Assembly (NCBI RefSeq): GCF_036226465.1 | Contig: NZ_CP108476.1 | Location: 6,386,001 to 6,450,000, forward strand | Length of the DNA: 64,000 nucleotides | Direction of reading: 5' to 3' | Source of the DNA: Kitasatospora sp. NBC_01250 | Lineage (GTDB): Bacteria > Actinomycetota > Actinomycetes > Streptomycetales > Streptomycetaceae | Part shown: positions 1 through 7,916 of the stretch, in pieces | How positions within the stretch are numbered: the first letter of the stretch is position 1 | Layout: every line of letters begins with the position of its first letter | Notes under the pieces: generated by a model | Told to the model about the DNA's origin: nothing | What the model saw: only the letters and a program-made list of their open reading frames with translations | Databases searched by the model: none | Position numbers and translations under genes: made by a program

Positions 1-325
1 CGTCCGGGACCGGGTCGCCGGGCAGCGCGGCCAGGCGTTTGACCATCCAGGTGCGGCGGGCGAGCGGTCCCTCGCGCTGGGGCCAGTGCCAGCCGCCGAG
101 CGGGCTCGGCTTCTCCACCAGGACCACCTGACCGGCCCGCAGCGCGGCCGGATCGACGCGGCGGCCGATCAGCACGTCGCCGTCGCCCAGGGCCGGTGCC
201 ATGCTGGAGCCGCGGACCGTGATGACGATCCGGCCGCGCCGCACCGCCAGGGCGCTCACGGCGATCAGGGCGATCAGTGCGGTCGACGTCAGGAGCAGCA
301 CGATCAGCCGCGCGGCAACCGTCAC
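1..325 (-). CDS. S26-family signal peptidase, 3' end cut by window edge
   Basis: The visible 108 residues form the N-terminal part of a type I (S26) signal peptidase. A hydrophobic anchor at about residues 5-28 is followed by the catalytic serine motif SSMAPALGDGD (about 41-51) and, near the edge, the lysine motif VKRLAALPGD, so both members of the Ser/Lys dyad are present. The GTG start overlaps the TGA of the ABC exporter (GTGA, 322-325), indicating translational coupling; the gene is too short and edge-cut to appear as a complete reading frame. In this setting it most likely cleaves the leader of the peptide encoded at 3376-3591, whose leader ends in an A-x-A site. Substrate assignment is inference. 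Confidence 0.85.
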   Translation of the reverse strand, partial: MTVAARLIVLLLTSTALIALIAVSALAVRRGRIVITVRGSSMAPALGDGDVLIGRRVDPAALRAGQVVLVEKPSPLGGWHWPQREGPLARRTWMVKRLAALPGDPVPD

Positions 326-2169
326 GACGTCACCGCCGCCGTGGCCGTGTAGCCGGCCGCCTGCAGGTCGAACAGGTTCCGGTAGCGCCCGTCGGCGGCG
401 ATCAGCTCGTCATGGCTGCCCTGCTCCGTGATCACCCCGTCCTTGAGCACCACGATGAGGTCCGCGTCCCGGACGGTGCCCAGGCGGTGCGAGATCAGCA
501 AGCTCGTGCGCGCTTCGCGGTAGCTGCGGACGGCCTGGTGGATCCGGTTCTCCGCGGCCGGATCCAGCCCCGCGGTGGGTTCGTCCAGGATCAGCAGATC
601 GGGATCCTCCCGCAGGAAGGCGCGTGCCATGGAGACGCGTTGCCACTGTCCGCCGGAGAGCTCGACGCCCTCCTCGGCGCCGGTCCGGCCCGCAGTGAGC
701 GAGAGCGACCTGGTCAACGGGGTGTCGTAGCCCAGCGGGAGCGAGGCGAGCTTCTCCGCCATCCCGGCGCGTTCGGCGGCGGCGTGGATCCTGGCCGGAT
801 CCGAGAGCGCCGACAGGTCGCTGACGGCGATGTTCTCGGCGGCGGTCATCTCGTAGTGCATGAAGTCCTGGAAGATCGCGCTGACCCGGCCGCGCAGCTG
901 TGCCACCGGGAGATCCCTCAGGTCGACGCCGTCCCACAGGATCTGGCCGCGGGTGGGGTCGTAGAACCGGCACAGCAGCTTCACCAGCGTCGTCTTGCCG
1001 GCGCCGTTCTCGCCGACCAGTGCGAGGCAGCGGCCGACCGGTACGGTCAGGTTCACCCCGCGCAGGATCCAGTCGTGGCTGTCCGAGTACCGGAACCAGA
1101 CGTCGCGGAGCTCGATGCCCGAGCGCAGCGGCTCCAACTCCGTGTCGATGCCGGAGACCGGCAGGTCGGAGGGCTCGGTCAGGACGTCGAGGTAGCTCTC
1201 GAACAGCACCAGTTTCTGCTGGGTGGCCGCGAGGGTCGCGGCGGCGGTCCCCAGCCCGCTCTGGACGGCCGCGATGCCCGCCACCACGACCGAGACGGTG
1301 CCGACGGAGACGGCTCCCTGCGCGGCGGCATGGGTCACCCACACCAGCCCGGCCGCCGCGATGCCCGCCGTGCCGAGGTTCGGCAGGATCTGGCTGACGA
1401 CGGTGCGCCGCTCGATCGCGCGGTGGGCGTCGTTGATCACGCGACGGTCCGACCGCATCCGGTCGCGCAGGAAGCCGCCGATCCCGAACAGCCGGATCTC
1501 CTTGGCCGCGTGAACACTGGTCAGCAGCTGACCGTAGAACATCTCCCGCCGCTCCAGCGGCGTGAGGCCGACCACCGTCGTGCTCCAGGCCCTGGCGATC
1601 CGCAGTTCGGCCCGGAGCACCGGAAGCGCGCCGAGGACCACGGCCCCGGCCAGCCAGGGGCTCACCACGGCGAGCGAGACGGTGAAGCCGAGGAGGGAGA
1701 GTGCCGTCCTGGTCAGCATCACCGCGCTGGCGATGATCTGGGGCGGCGCGTCCTGGCCGCACTGCTGGGCCAGTCGCAGCCGGTCCAGCAGCGCCGGGTT
1801 CTCGAACCGGGACAGACCCACATAGGCGTTGACGGCGGCGTACAGCCGGTCCTGCGCCACCACCCCGACCTCCCGGGCCAGTTGCCCGCGCAGCAGCTGG
1901 TCGGCGAACGGCAGCACACTGGCGGCCACGCCGGTCACGGACAGCGCGACAGCCGTGGCGACCGCTCCGGGGGCGGCGCTGGACGCGTCGGTCAGCCGGT
2001 CGATCAGGGACCTGGTCAGCCAGGCGATCGCCACCGGCAGTGCGGCGCCCGCCAGCGCGGTGAGCCAGACGCCTGCCAGGGCCAGCGGGGCGGCCTGGGC
2101 CGCGAGTCCGAGCGCCGTGCGGATGGCCAGCAGCCGGTTGTTCGCCCGGCCGTTCGTGCGGCCGGTCAT
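322..2169 (-). CDS. ABC exporter, fused membrane and ATPase domains
   Basis: A 615-residue half-transporter. The N-terminal half (about residues 15-320) is an ABC type-1 membrane domain with several hydrophobic helices. The C-terminal half carries the P-loop GENGAGKTTLVKLL, the signature ELSGGQWQRVS and Walker B LLILDEPTAGLDP. No C39 peptidase domain precedes the membrane domain, so leader removal must be done elsewhere, which fits the overlapping S26 peptidase. The ATG at 2169 overlaps the stop of the thioredoxin-like gene (ATGA); longer upstream starts would run into that gene. Likely substrate is the six-cysteine peptide divergent from this operon (inference from context). Confidence 0.9.
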   Translation of the reverse strand: MTGRTNGRANNRLLAIRTALGLAAQAAPLALAGVWLTALAGAALPVAIAWLTRSLIDRLTDASSAAPGAVATAVALSVTGVAASVLPFADQLLRGQLAREVGVVAQDRLYAAVNAYVGLSRFENPALLDRLRLAQQCGQDAPPQIIASAVMLTRTALSLLGFTVSLAVVSPWLAGAVVLGALPVLRAELRIARAWSTTVVGLTPLERREMFYGQLLTSVHAAKEIRLFGIGGFLRDRMRSDRRVINDAHRAIERRTVVSQILPNLGTAGIAAAGLVWVTHAAAQGAVSVGTVSVVVAGIAAVQSGLGTAAATLAATQQKLVLFESYLDVLTEPSDLPVSGIDTELEPLRSGIELRDVWFRYSDSHDWILRGVNLTVPVGRCLALVGENGAGKTTLVKLLCRFYDPTRGQILWDGVDLRDLPVAQLRGRVSAIFQDFMHYEMTAAENIAVSDLSALSDPARIHAAAERAGMAEKLASLPLGYDTPLTRSLSLTAGRTGAEEGVELSGGQWQRVSMARAFLREDPDLLILDEPTAGLDPAAENRIHQAVRSYREARTSLLISHRLGTVRDADLIVVLKDGVITEQGSHDELIAADGRYRNLFDLQAAGYTATAAVTS

Positions 2170-2699
2170 GCGGCAACCGGCCTGCCGAGTTCCGTGAGCT
2201 CCCGGGTGAGCACGGTGAGGTCGCCGTCGCTGCCGACCTGGCACACCACGGGCATGCCCGTCACCGCGAAGGCGGTGACCAGCTTGGCCGCCTCCCGGTC
2301 GACGACCAGGCGCGCGACCGGGGCCAGCGCGTTCGCGTAGTCGGACTTCCCCAGCCCGTCGGCGATCACGGCCAGCACCCGCTCGACCGGCAGACCCGCC
2401 CGGCGGACGGACTCGACGAACCGGGGCAGCAGCTCGGCGCACGGCTCGCAGCCGGGCGCGAAGAAGCCGACCACGGTGCCGGGTTCGAGACCCTCCCGGG
2501 ACAGCTCGCTGCCGTCGGCGGTGACGACGGAGAACGGCTGAGCGGTCGTGCCCACGCTGGCGGCGTCGATCGGCGGCCGCTGCCCCGAGGCGCCGGCGGG
2601 CGGCTGGGTGCGCAGCCGGCGGATCACCCCGTACGTCAGGACCAGGTTGAGGACGCCGAGCAGGCCCACGAGGACGACGGCTGCGGTCAGTAGTGCCAT
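2166..2699 (-). CDS. Membrane-anchored TlpA/MauD-like thioredoxin-fold protein
   Basis: 177 residues. One N-terminal membrane helix (about 4-27) is followed by a thioredoxin fold facing outside. The redox motif is GCEPC (C84, C87) and a cis-proline motif GMPVV lies near residue 151. The family transfers or isomerises disulfides in exported proteins; MauD has this role for the disulfide-rich small subunit of methylamine dehydrogenase. The gene lies between a MauE-like gene and an exporter, opposite a six-cysteine peptide, so it probably folds that peptide. It starts 8 bp downstream of the MauE-like stop and overlaps the exporter start. Confidence 0.88.
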   Translation of the reverse strand: MALLTAAVVLVGLLGVLNLVLTYGVIRRLRTQPPAGASGQRPPIDAASVGTTAQPFSVVTADGSELSREGLEPGTVVGFFAPGCEPCAELLPRFVESVRRAGLPVERVLAVIADGLGKSDYANALAPVARLVVDREAAKLVTAFAVTGMPVVCQVGSDGDLTVLTRELTELGRPVAA

Positions 2700-2707
2700 G
2701 ACGGTTC

Positions 2708-3229
2708 CTATCGGCCGGTCGCGAAGAGATCGACGATGTCGTCGAGGTTGATCACCACGGCGGCCGGCAGGGCGCCGGCCGCGAGCGCGAGCAGCACGGC
2801 GGCCGGCTGCGCGGTGTGCTGCGCCGAGGTGGCAAGGATGCCGAGGACGGCCGCGGCCGCCAGAAGGCCGTTGCGCACCAGGTGGACCGGGCCCACCGGA
2901 CGCGCGGACGGTCCGAAGCACGGGCACGGCGGCGGTGCGCCGCGCCGCAGGGCCGCCGCGATCGCCCAGCTGAAGACGATCAGCAGCCCGCAGGACAGGG
3001 TCAGACCGGCCGGTGCCGTCCACGGCAGGACGGTCAGCACGGCCGCGGCGGCCTCGGCCGCGACCGCGGCGCCGAGCACGGGCAGCCCGGCGGGTACCGG
3101 CGCGGGCAGCAGCGCCCGGGCGCCGGCGACGAAGCCGGCGAACGCATGGCGGCTGCGCAGCTTCGAGAAGACCGACACGCCGAAGACCAGCGCGAGCAGA
3201 CTCCTGCAGGCAACAGCAGTGCAGAACAC
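2708..3229 (-). CDS. MauE/DoxX-like membrane protein
   Basis: 173 residues, about four or five hydrophobic helices, resembling the MauE family of membrane proteins that pair with thioredoxin-like MauD. A CPCFG motif near the middle supplies a vicinal cysteine pair suited to electron relay. The GTG start at 3229 follows a strong GAGGAGG site (complement of 3236-3242, spacing about 6), and the hydrophobic N-terminus begins almost at once. It is the first gene of the minus-strand operon and shares a 146-bp divergent intergenic region with the peptide gene. Inferred role: recycling the TlpA-like partner during peptide disulfide formation. Confidence 0.82.
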   Translation of the reverse strand: MFCTAVACRSLLALVFGVSVFSKLRSRHAFAGFVAGARALLPAPVPAGLPVLGAAVAAEAAAAVLTVLPWTAPAGLTLSCGLLIVFSWAIAAALRRGAPPPCPCFGPSARPVGPVHLVRNGLLAAAAVLGILATSAQHTAQPAAVLLALAAGALPAAVVINLDDIVDLFATGR

Positions 3230-3375
3230 GGACGACCTCCTCTTCCCGGTCCGCCGCAGCCTAGGGCGACCGCATTCGCGAAAGATTCAGAAGCACCCGA
3301 ACGATCCCTCGACACCGACCGCCTAGCGTCCGAGCACCGGACCGCGCCCTGCGGTCCCTGAGGAGAGGAGAGCGC

Positions 3376-3591
3376 ATGCGTACTCTTCAGCGCATCGCGG
3401 ACCGCATGGCCAACGCCGTGGCCCCGAAGGTCACCGCCGAGGCGACCTGGTGGGTGAAGGACAGCCGGTGCATCACCGACTCGACCTGTGGCGCATACAG
3501 CCCCGGTCGGGCCAGCGTCTACAAGTGTTGGGACAGCGCCTTCTGTGCCGGCTGGGAGACCATGCCGTACTGCTGCCCGAACAACAGCTGA
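3376..3591 (+). CDS. Six-cysteine exported peptide precursor (bacteriocin-like)
   Basis: A 71-residue precursor behind a strong GAGGAGAGGAG site. Residues 1-23 form an amphipathic, cationic leader without a classical hydrophobic core, ending in TAEA. The A-x-A pattern is what an S26 peptidase would cut. The predicted 48-residue core starts TWWVKDSRC and carries all six cysteines (C-x5-C-x12-C-x5-C-x8-CC spacing) plus several aromatic residues. No lanthionine, lasso or radical-SAM enzyme lies in the visible part; the divergent operon offers only disulfide, export and leader-cleavage functions. I do not recognise a named family. A secreted toxin, defensin-like antimicrobial or signalling peptide are all possible. 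Confidence 0.75.
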   Translation: MRTLQRIADRMANAVAPKVTAEATWWVKDSRCITDSTCGAYSPGRASVYKCWDSAFCAGWETMPYCCPNNS

Positions 3592-3605
3592 GCCCGGTGG
3601 CCCAC

Positions 3606-3656
3606 TGAATCCGTCTCCCGGGCGGGACATCCGGTCCCGCCCGGGAGACGGATTCA
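3606..3656 (+). terminator. Perfect 23-bp stem-loop after the peptide gene
   Basis: Arms 3606-3628 and 3634-3656 are perfectly complementary with a 5-nt loop. The hairpin lies 14 bp beyond the peptide stop codon. No T-tract follows, as is usual in Streptomyces. It isolates the short peptide transcript from the lysozyme gene. Confidence 0.85.
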
Positions 3657-3861
3657 CGGGAAGGGATCAGAACAGGGCGTTTCCGCCAGGACGGGCGGTC
3701 TCCGACGTTGGCGTACCGGCAGCGTGCGCCCGCGCGTGGCGGGCTGACAGGTGGGCATACAGACCACGTCAGCAGCCGGGCCGACGCCGCGAACCGTACG
3801 GTGCGAGTGCGCCGCGGGCGCGGTGCCGGGCGGCCAGGGTCGCCGAAGACGGAGGAGTCCG

Positions 3862-4695
3862 TTGGGGATCTACGGTCAGGACTGGGCAAGCTACCAGTCG
3901 GCCACGCCGGACACGACCGGCCTGAGCTTCGCATTCGTCAAGGTCAGCCAGGGCACCAGCTACACCAATCCCGAGTGGACCGCGCAGCGCGACCACGCGC
4001 GCGGGGCGGGGCTCGTGGTCGGGTACTACCACTACCCCGACATGGCCGACTCGCCGCAGACGGAGGCCGATTACTTCCTCTCGCTGGTGCAGCCGGAGCA
4101 GGGCGAGCTGGTCTGCCTGGACTGGGAGGGCTACGACGCAGCCAACAGAGGCGTCGCGTCGAGCACGCAGGTGAGCTACAAGGACACCTGGCTGCGGTAC
4201 GTCAAGGGGCGGCTGCCGCACAGCCCGGTCGGTCTGTACTGCAACCTGGACTACTGGCAGAACGTCGACACCAGCGGGTTCTTCCAGGACTTCCTGTGGA
4301 TCGCCACCGCCGGGGTGCCGGCCGGTCAGCCGGGGATCACGGCCAACTGGCTCTTCCACCAGTACGACGACACCGGGGACGCGGACAAGGACTACTGCCA
4401 CCTCGACAGCACCGACCAACTGCGCTCCTGGGCTCTGTCGTTCGCACCCCAGCCGAGCGCGCCGGCCTGGCCCGGGGAGTACCTGCGGCTGCAGGACCCG
4501 CTGCTGCACGACAACAACGTCCGGGTCTGGCAGCAGCGGATGGCGGACCGCGGCTGGTCGATCGGCGTGGACGGCTACTACGGCCAGCAGAGCGACTCGA
4601 TCTGCCGTCAGTTCCAGCAGGAGAAGGGGCTCCAGGTGGACGGCGTCGTCGGTCCGCAGACCTGGTCGGCGGCCTGGACCGCGCCCGTCACCTGA
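3862..4695 (+). CDS. GH25 lysozyme with C-terminal peptidoglycan-binding domain, no signal peptide
   Basis: 277 residues. Residues 1-185 form a glycoside hydrolase family 25 (muramidase) domain starting GIYGQDWASYQ and carrying the catalytic D-x-E pair in CLDWEG, with typical YYHYP and QYDD segments. Residues 200-275 form a PG_binding_1 module (VRVWQQRMADRGW, VDGVVGPQTW). The best start is TTG at 3862, preceded by GGAGGAG; an upstream ATG at 3751 would add 37 unrelated residues rich in arginine and proline. There is no signal peptide, unlike typical secreted Streptomyces GH25 enzymes, so release would need lysis, a holin-like route or another exporter. No phage structural gene is nearby. Confidence 0.88.
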   Translation: MGIYGQDWASYQSATPDTTGLSFAFVKVSQGTSYTNPEWTAQRDHARGAGLVVGYYHYPDMADSPQTEADYFLSLVQPEQGELVCLDWEGYDAANRGVASSTQVSYKDTWLRYVKGRLPHSPVGLYCNLDYWQNVDTSGFFQDFLWIATAGVPAGQPGITANWLFHQYDDTGDADKDYCHLDSTDQLRSWALSFAPQPSAPAWPGEYLRLQDPLLHDNNVRVWQQRMADRGWSIGVDGYYGQQSDSICRQFQQEKGLQVDGVVGPQTWSAAWTAPVT

Positions 4696-4769
4696 CGGTC
4701 CGCCGCCGGCCCCGTACCTGACCGGCCCCGCGCTGCCGCGGGGCCGGTCAGCTGTGTTCGGAGATCAGG

Positions 4770-4970
4770 GTGGCGACCTTCTCCCTCTTCGCCGGCCACG
4801 GCCCGGCCGGATTCGCCCGCCCGCTCGGCGTGCTGGTGGGTGGCGTGCTGGCCTGGCGCCGGGCGCCGTTCCTGCTGGTGATCCTCGCCGCCGCGGGCAC
4901 GACGGCGGTGCTGCGGCTGCTGGGGATCTCCTGGGACGAGCTCAGGAGCCGCCGTGCGGACCGGGGTTGA
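4770..4970 (+). pseudogene. AzlD-like C-terminal fragment
   Basis: A 66-residue frame with two hydrophobic stretches (PLGVLVGGVLAWRRAPFLLVIL and AAGTTAVLRLLG). It resembles only the last third of AzlD, the small subunit of branched-chain amino-acid exporters. The frame stays open a little upstream of the GTG, but the AzlD N-terminal helices and any AzlC partner are absent. The likeliest reading is a remnant left by deletion. Expression as a tiny membrane peptide is possible because a GGAG lies upstream of the GTG. It overlaps the 3' end of the convergent ESX-like gene by 29 bp. Confidence 0.4.
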
Positions 4971-6279
4971 GCTCGGCCAGCACGGAGTCCGAGACGCTCT
5001 GCGGATGCGGGCGGGGACTCGGCGGCGGGGTCGGGTCGAACAGGTGCGTCGGCAGCTCCGGCCCGAAGTCCGGGAGCGGCAGCACGGGAGGGCCACCGGT
5101 GGTCGGCGGGGCGTCCTCGGTCGGCGGCGGGTCGAGCACCGTGATCTGTGGCCCGCCTGACGTCGAGGGCCTGGTGGCCCGGGGGATCGGTGGCGGCGGG
5201 AGCGGCTTGTCGAGGTCCGGCGGCGGCAGTGGCGGCAGCGGCTTGAGCTCGATGTCCCCACCTCCGTGGGTGCCGCCGCCGGCCGGCGGTGGCGGCCCCT
5301 CCAGCTTGCCGTTCAGCCAGCCCTCGAAGTGGTCGGCCGGCGAGAGGGAGAACTTGTTCCCGGGGTTCATCGCCGCGTGTCGCGAACCCCACGCCCCGCC
5401 GAACGCACCGTTGGCCGCACCGGAGACGTAGTCGCCCGACAGCCCCCACCTCGCGTCCTGCGCGGCGCCTTCGGCCATCCCGGTCAGCGCGCCGTAGCCG
5501 GTGTTCCAGACCAGGTCGGCCGCGCCCTTGGCGAACTTGCCGGCCTCGTTGCCGGTCAGCGAGGTGAAGCCCTTCCCGAGGCCCTTGCCCAGGCCCTTGG
5601 CGAGACCCTTGCCGAGCCATCCGGCGCCGACGCCGACCGCGCCGCCGATCGCGCCGTTGATGGCCGCCGTGTTCAGCTCGCTGCCGTCGATCGACTTGCG
5701 GTGACCCTGGGCCAGTTCGATCACCTGGGCCAGCAGGTCGAAGCCGACCTGGGCCAGCACCGACTCGGCGATCCGGGCCAGCGCGCTGATCATCGCCTTG
5801 CGCAGGAAGGCCAGCACGGTGGCCCGGGTGATCGCGATCTCCACGGGTGCCGCCGCCGCGCCGCCGAAGATCCACATCGCGAGATCGATCGCCAACTGGA
5901 TGGCGAGGACCACCGCCGCGCCGATGATCTCGATCCGCAGCGTCTCGATCTCGTTCGCCAGGTTGTCCAGCGCATCGGCGGCGGCGTCGCAGCACTGGGC
6001 GATGAGCGGCATCGCGGCGTCGTCGGCGGTGGCGAGCTTGGCGAGATAGGCGTCGAAGGCGTCCTTGGTGCTGCCGGTCAGGCCCTGGTCGAGCTGGGCC
6101 TTGGCGTCTGCCAGGTCCCGGATGCAGGTGCGGACCGCGGCCCCCGCCGCGCTCCAGGCCGCCGCCTCGGTCCGCAGGGAGGTCTCGTCCCCGGTGGGCC
6201 ACTGGTTGCCCACCAGGATCATGATCAGGTTCTGGACGTCCTGTGACAGGTGGGCGTGGGGGGCATCGACCGCCATCAT
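4942..6279 (-). CDS. Large WXG100/ESX-type protein with Pro-rich tail, no toxin domain
   Basis: 445 residues. The first ~110 are helical and resemble the WXG100/PPE-like secretion domains of type VII substrates. Next come amphipathic or hydrophobic helices (about 115-190), then a Gly/Ala-rich segment with repeated GKGLAKGLGKGLGKG turns (about 220-235), and finally a Pro-rich tail rich in PPP tracts (about 340-430). In Streptomyces this build usually ends in a nuclease, ADP-ribosyltransferase or other toxin; here nothing recognisable follows. It may be a structural ESX substrate or a toxin that has lost its tip. The start overlaps the stop of the smaller partner (ATGA). Confidence 0.72.
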   Translation of the reverse strand: MMAVDAPHAHLSQDVQNLIMILVGNQWPTGDETSLRTEAAAWSAAGAAVRTCIRDLADAKAQLDQGLTGSTKDAFDAYLAKLATADDAAMPLIAQCCDAAADALDNLANEIETLRIEIIGAAVVLAIQLAIDLAMWIFGGAAAAPVEIAITRATVLAFLRKAMISALARIAESVLAQVGFDLLAQVIELAQGHRKSIDGSELNTAAINGAIGGAVGVGAGWLGKGLAKGLGKGLGKGFTSLTGNEAGKFAKGAADLVWNTGYGALTGMAEGAAQDARWGLSGDYVSGAANGAFGGAWGSRHAAMNPGNKFSLSPADHFEGWLNGKLEGPPPPAGGGTHGGGDIELKPLPPLPPPDLDKPLPPPPIPRATRPSTSGGPQITVLDPPPTEDAPPTTGGPPVLPLPDFGPELPTHLFDPTPPPSPRPHPQSVSDSVLAELNPGPHGGS

Positions 6280-6722
6280 GCGCCTCCGGTGCCGGGCGGC
6301 AGGAACGACCGGGCGAGGTCCTTGCTCTGCTCATCGCCGCTCTTGAGCGTGGCGTGGGCGCCGCCGAGGGCGTCGGCGAGGTGCTTCAGGGTGTCGGGCA
6401 GCGCCTGTATCGCCTTCAGCAGGTCGTCCCGCGGCTGCGCGAACTGCTGGTCGAAGCCCTGGCCGAGGGCGGCGTCGTCCCCCCAGGGCGCCGCACCGAA
6501 CAGCGCGGCGGAACTCAGGGCGGTCCAGGCGGTGGCCATGCTGTCGGCCGCGTTGCCCGCGTCGGCCCCCGCCTTGCCGATCAGGGCGAAGTCGACGACC
6601 AGGGTGCCGTCGAGGCTCGGCAGCGTCGGAAGGCTCGGTCCGTTGTACGGCGGGTCCTGGGTGGGGGCGTTGCGATAGCCGCCGGTGGGGGACGGCACAT
6701 CGGGCAGTGGAGGATTCGGCAC
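6276..6722 (-). CDS. Small WXG100-like partner protein
   Basis: 148 residues. A Pro-rich N-terminus (about 1-40) leads into a helical hairpin (about 45-135) with the heptad-like pattern of ESX substrates; the segment around AWTALSSAALFGAAPWGDD marks the turn. It precedes and overlaps the 445-residue gene by ATGA, the usual arrangement for a secreted pair folding together. No secretion ATPase (EccC) is in the window, so export would depend on a system encoded elsewhere. Function is inferred from architecture only. Confidence 0.68.
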   Translation of the reverse strand: MPNPPLPDVPSPTGGYRNAPTQDPPYNGPSLPTLPSLDGTLVVDFALIGKAGADAGNAADSMATAWTALSSAALFGAAPWGDDAALGQGFDQQFAQPRDDLLKAIQALPDTLKHLADALGGAHATLKSGDEQSKDLARSFLPPGTGGA

Positions 6723-6833
6723 CCCGCCAGCTCACCGGAGTTCAGCCCGGGTTCACCCGCCCTTGACGAGATCCCAACGATCATGGCCCCGCTCCTGACG
6801 CCTTGCTGACGCCCGTTCAGCGGCCGTCGCGGC

Positions 6834-7874
6834 TCAGTTCGCCACGGGCACGCCCGCGCGGGCGCCGGCCAGCAGCGCCGCCACCTGGTCCGCGCAGCGC
6901 AGCGCGGCGGTGGCCATCGCGCCCCGGGTCATCCCCGCCACGTGCGGGGTGAGCAGCGCGTTCGGCAGGCCGAAGAGCGGTGAGGCGAAGGCGGCGTGCT
7001 CGTGCTCGAAGGTGTCGACCGCGGCGGCGGCCAGCGGATGCGCCGGATCGCGCAGCGCCTCGGCCAGCGCCTGCTCGTCGACGATGCCGCCGCGCGCGGT
7101 GTTCAGCAGGATCGCCCCGGGCGGCAGCAGCGCCAGCTCGGCCCGGCCGATCAGGCCGCGGGTCCGCCCGGTCAGCGGCAGGTGGAGCGAGACCACCTGG
7201 CTGGCGGCGAGCAGCGCCGCCAGGGCAGGCCCTGGGTCGCCCTCCCGGCCCAGCGTCCGCACGGTCATCCCGAGCGCGGTGGCCCGCCCGGCGAGCGCCT
7301 GTCCGATCCGTCCGGCGCCGACGATCCCCAGGGTCAGCTCCGAGAGCTCGGCGGCCGGGGCCACGGCGGTCGGCCAGCGCCCTTGGTGCGCGGCCCGGTT
7401 GTGCTCCTGCAGCCGACGGGTCAGGGTCAGCAGCTGGGCCAGCGCGAACTCGGCGACCGCGGCGGCGTTGGCGCCGGGCGTATGGGTCACGGTGACGCCG
7501 TGCGCGGTGGCGGCGGGCAGGTCGACGTGGTCGGTGCCCGCGCCCGCCCGGCCGATCACCCGCAGCGGGTGCGCCAGCGCCGGGTCGGCGGCCGCCGCCA
7601 GGAAGGCGGCGCGCAGGGCCGGACCCGAGCGGGACTTGACGGCGTCGTGCCCTCGCCCGTCCTGGACGGTGGCGGCGATCAGCGCCTGCTGGTCGAAGGC
7701 GTCGAAGTCGGTGAACCCGACCCGGCCGCCCCAGGCGGCGCGCACCGCCGGGCGCTCGGCGGCGGGGATGCGGCGCAGGTTGAGCGTGACGGCGAGCCCG
7801 TGGTCGAGCAGCCTGGTCAGCTCCCGCCCGAGCAACTCGCCCGGTGCCGCGTCCAGCAGCAGTACCCGTGCCAT
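6834..7874 (-). CDS. D-isomer-specific 2-hydroxyacid dehydrogenase
   Basis: 346 residues. The NAD(P)-binding Rossmann motif is GIVGAGRIGQAL (about residue 185). The substrate/cofactor segment LLNTARGGIVDEQAL supplies the catalytic Arg, and the C-terminal TPHVAG supplies the catalytic His. The usual FEPEPL context of the catalytic Glu reads FEHEHAAF here but keeps acidic residues. Family members reduce 2-ketoacids or oxidise phosphoglycerate-like substrates; the exact substrate cannot be read. The gene stands alone, 43 bp downstream of the CYTH gene on the same strand. Confidence 0.88.
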   Translation of the reverse strand: MARVLLLDAAPGELLGRELTRLLDHGLAVTLNLRRIPAAERPAVRAAWGGRVGFTDFDAFDQQALIAATVQDGRGHDAVKSRSGPALRAAFLAAAADPALAHPLRVIGRAGAGTDHVDLPAATAHGVTVTHTPGANAAAVAEFALAQLLTLTRRLQEHNRAAHQGRWPTAVAPAAELSELTLGIVGAGRIGQALAGRATALGMTVRTLGREGDPGPALAALLAASQVVSLHLPLTGRTRGLIGRAELALLPPGAILLNTARGGIVDEQALAEALRDPAHPLAAAAVDTFEHEHAAFASPLFGLPNALLTPHVAGMTRGAMATAALRCADQVAALLAGARAGVPVAN

Positions 7875-7916
7875 GCGATCCGCCCCCGCCCCTGTTGGTC
7901 GCCGTGCGGGGCGACC

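Noticed and set aside
3862..6722. Prophage remnant suggested by the GH25 lysozyme
   Set aside because: No integrase, capsid, tail or holin gene is present nearby; GH25 enzymes are common chromosomal genes in Streptomyces.
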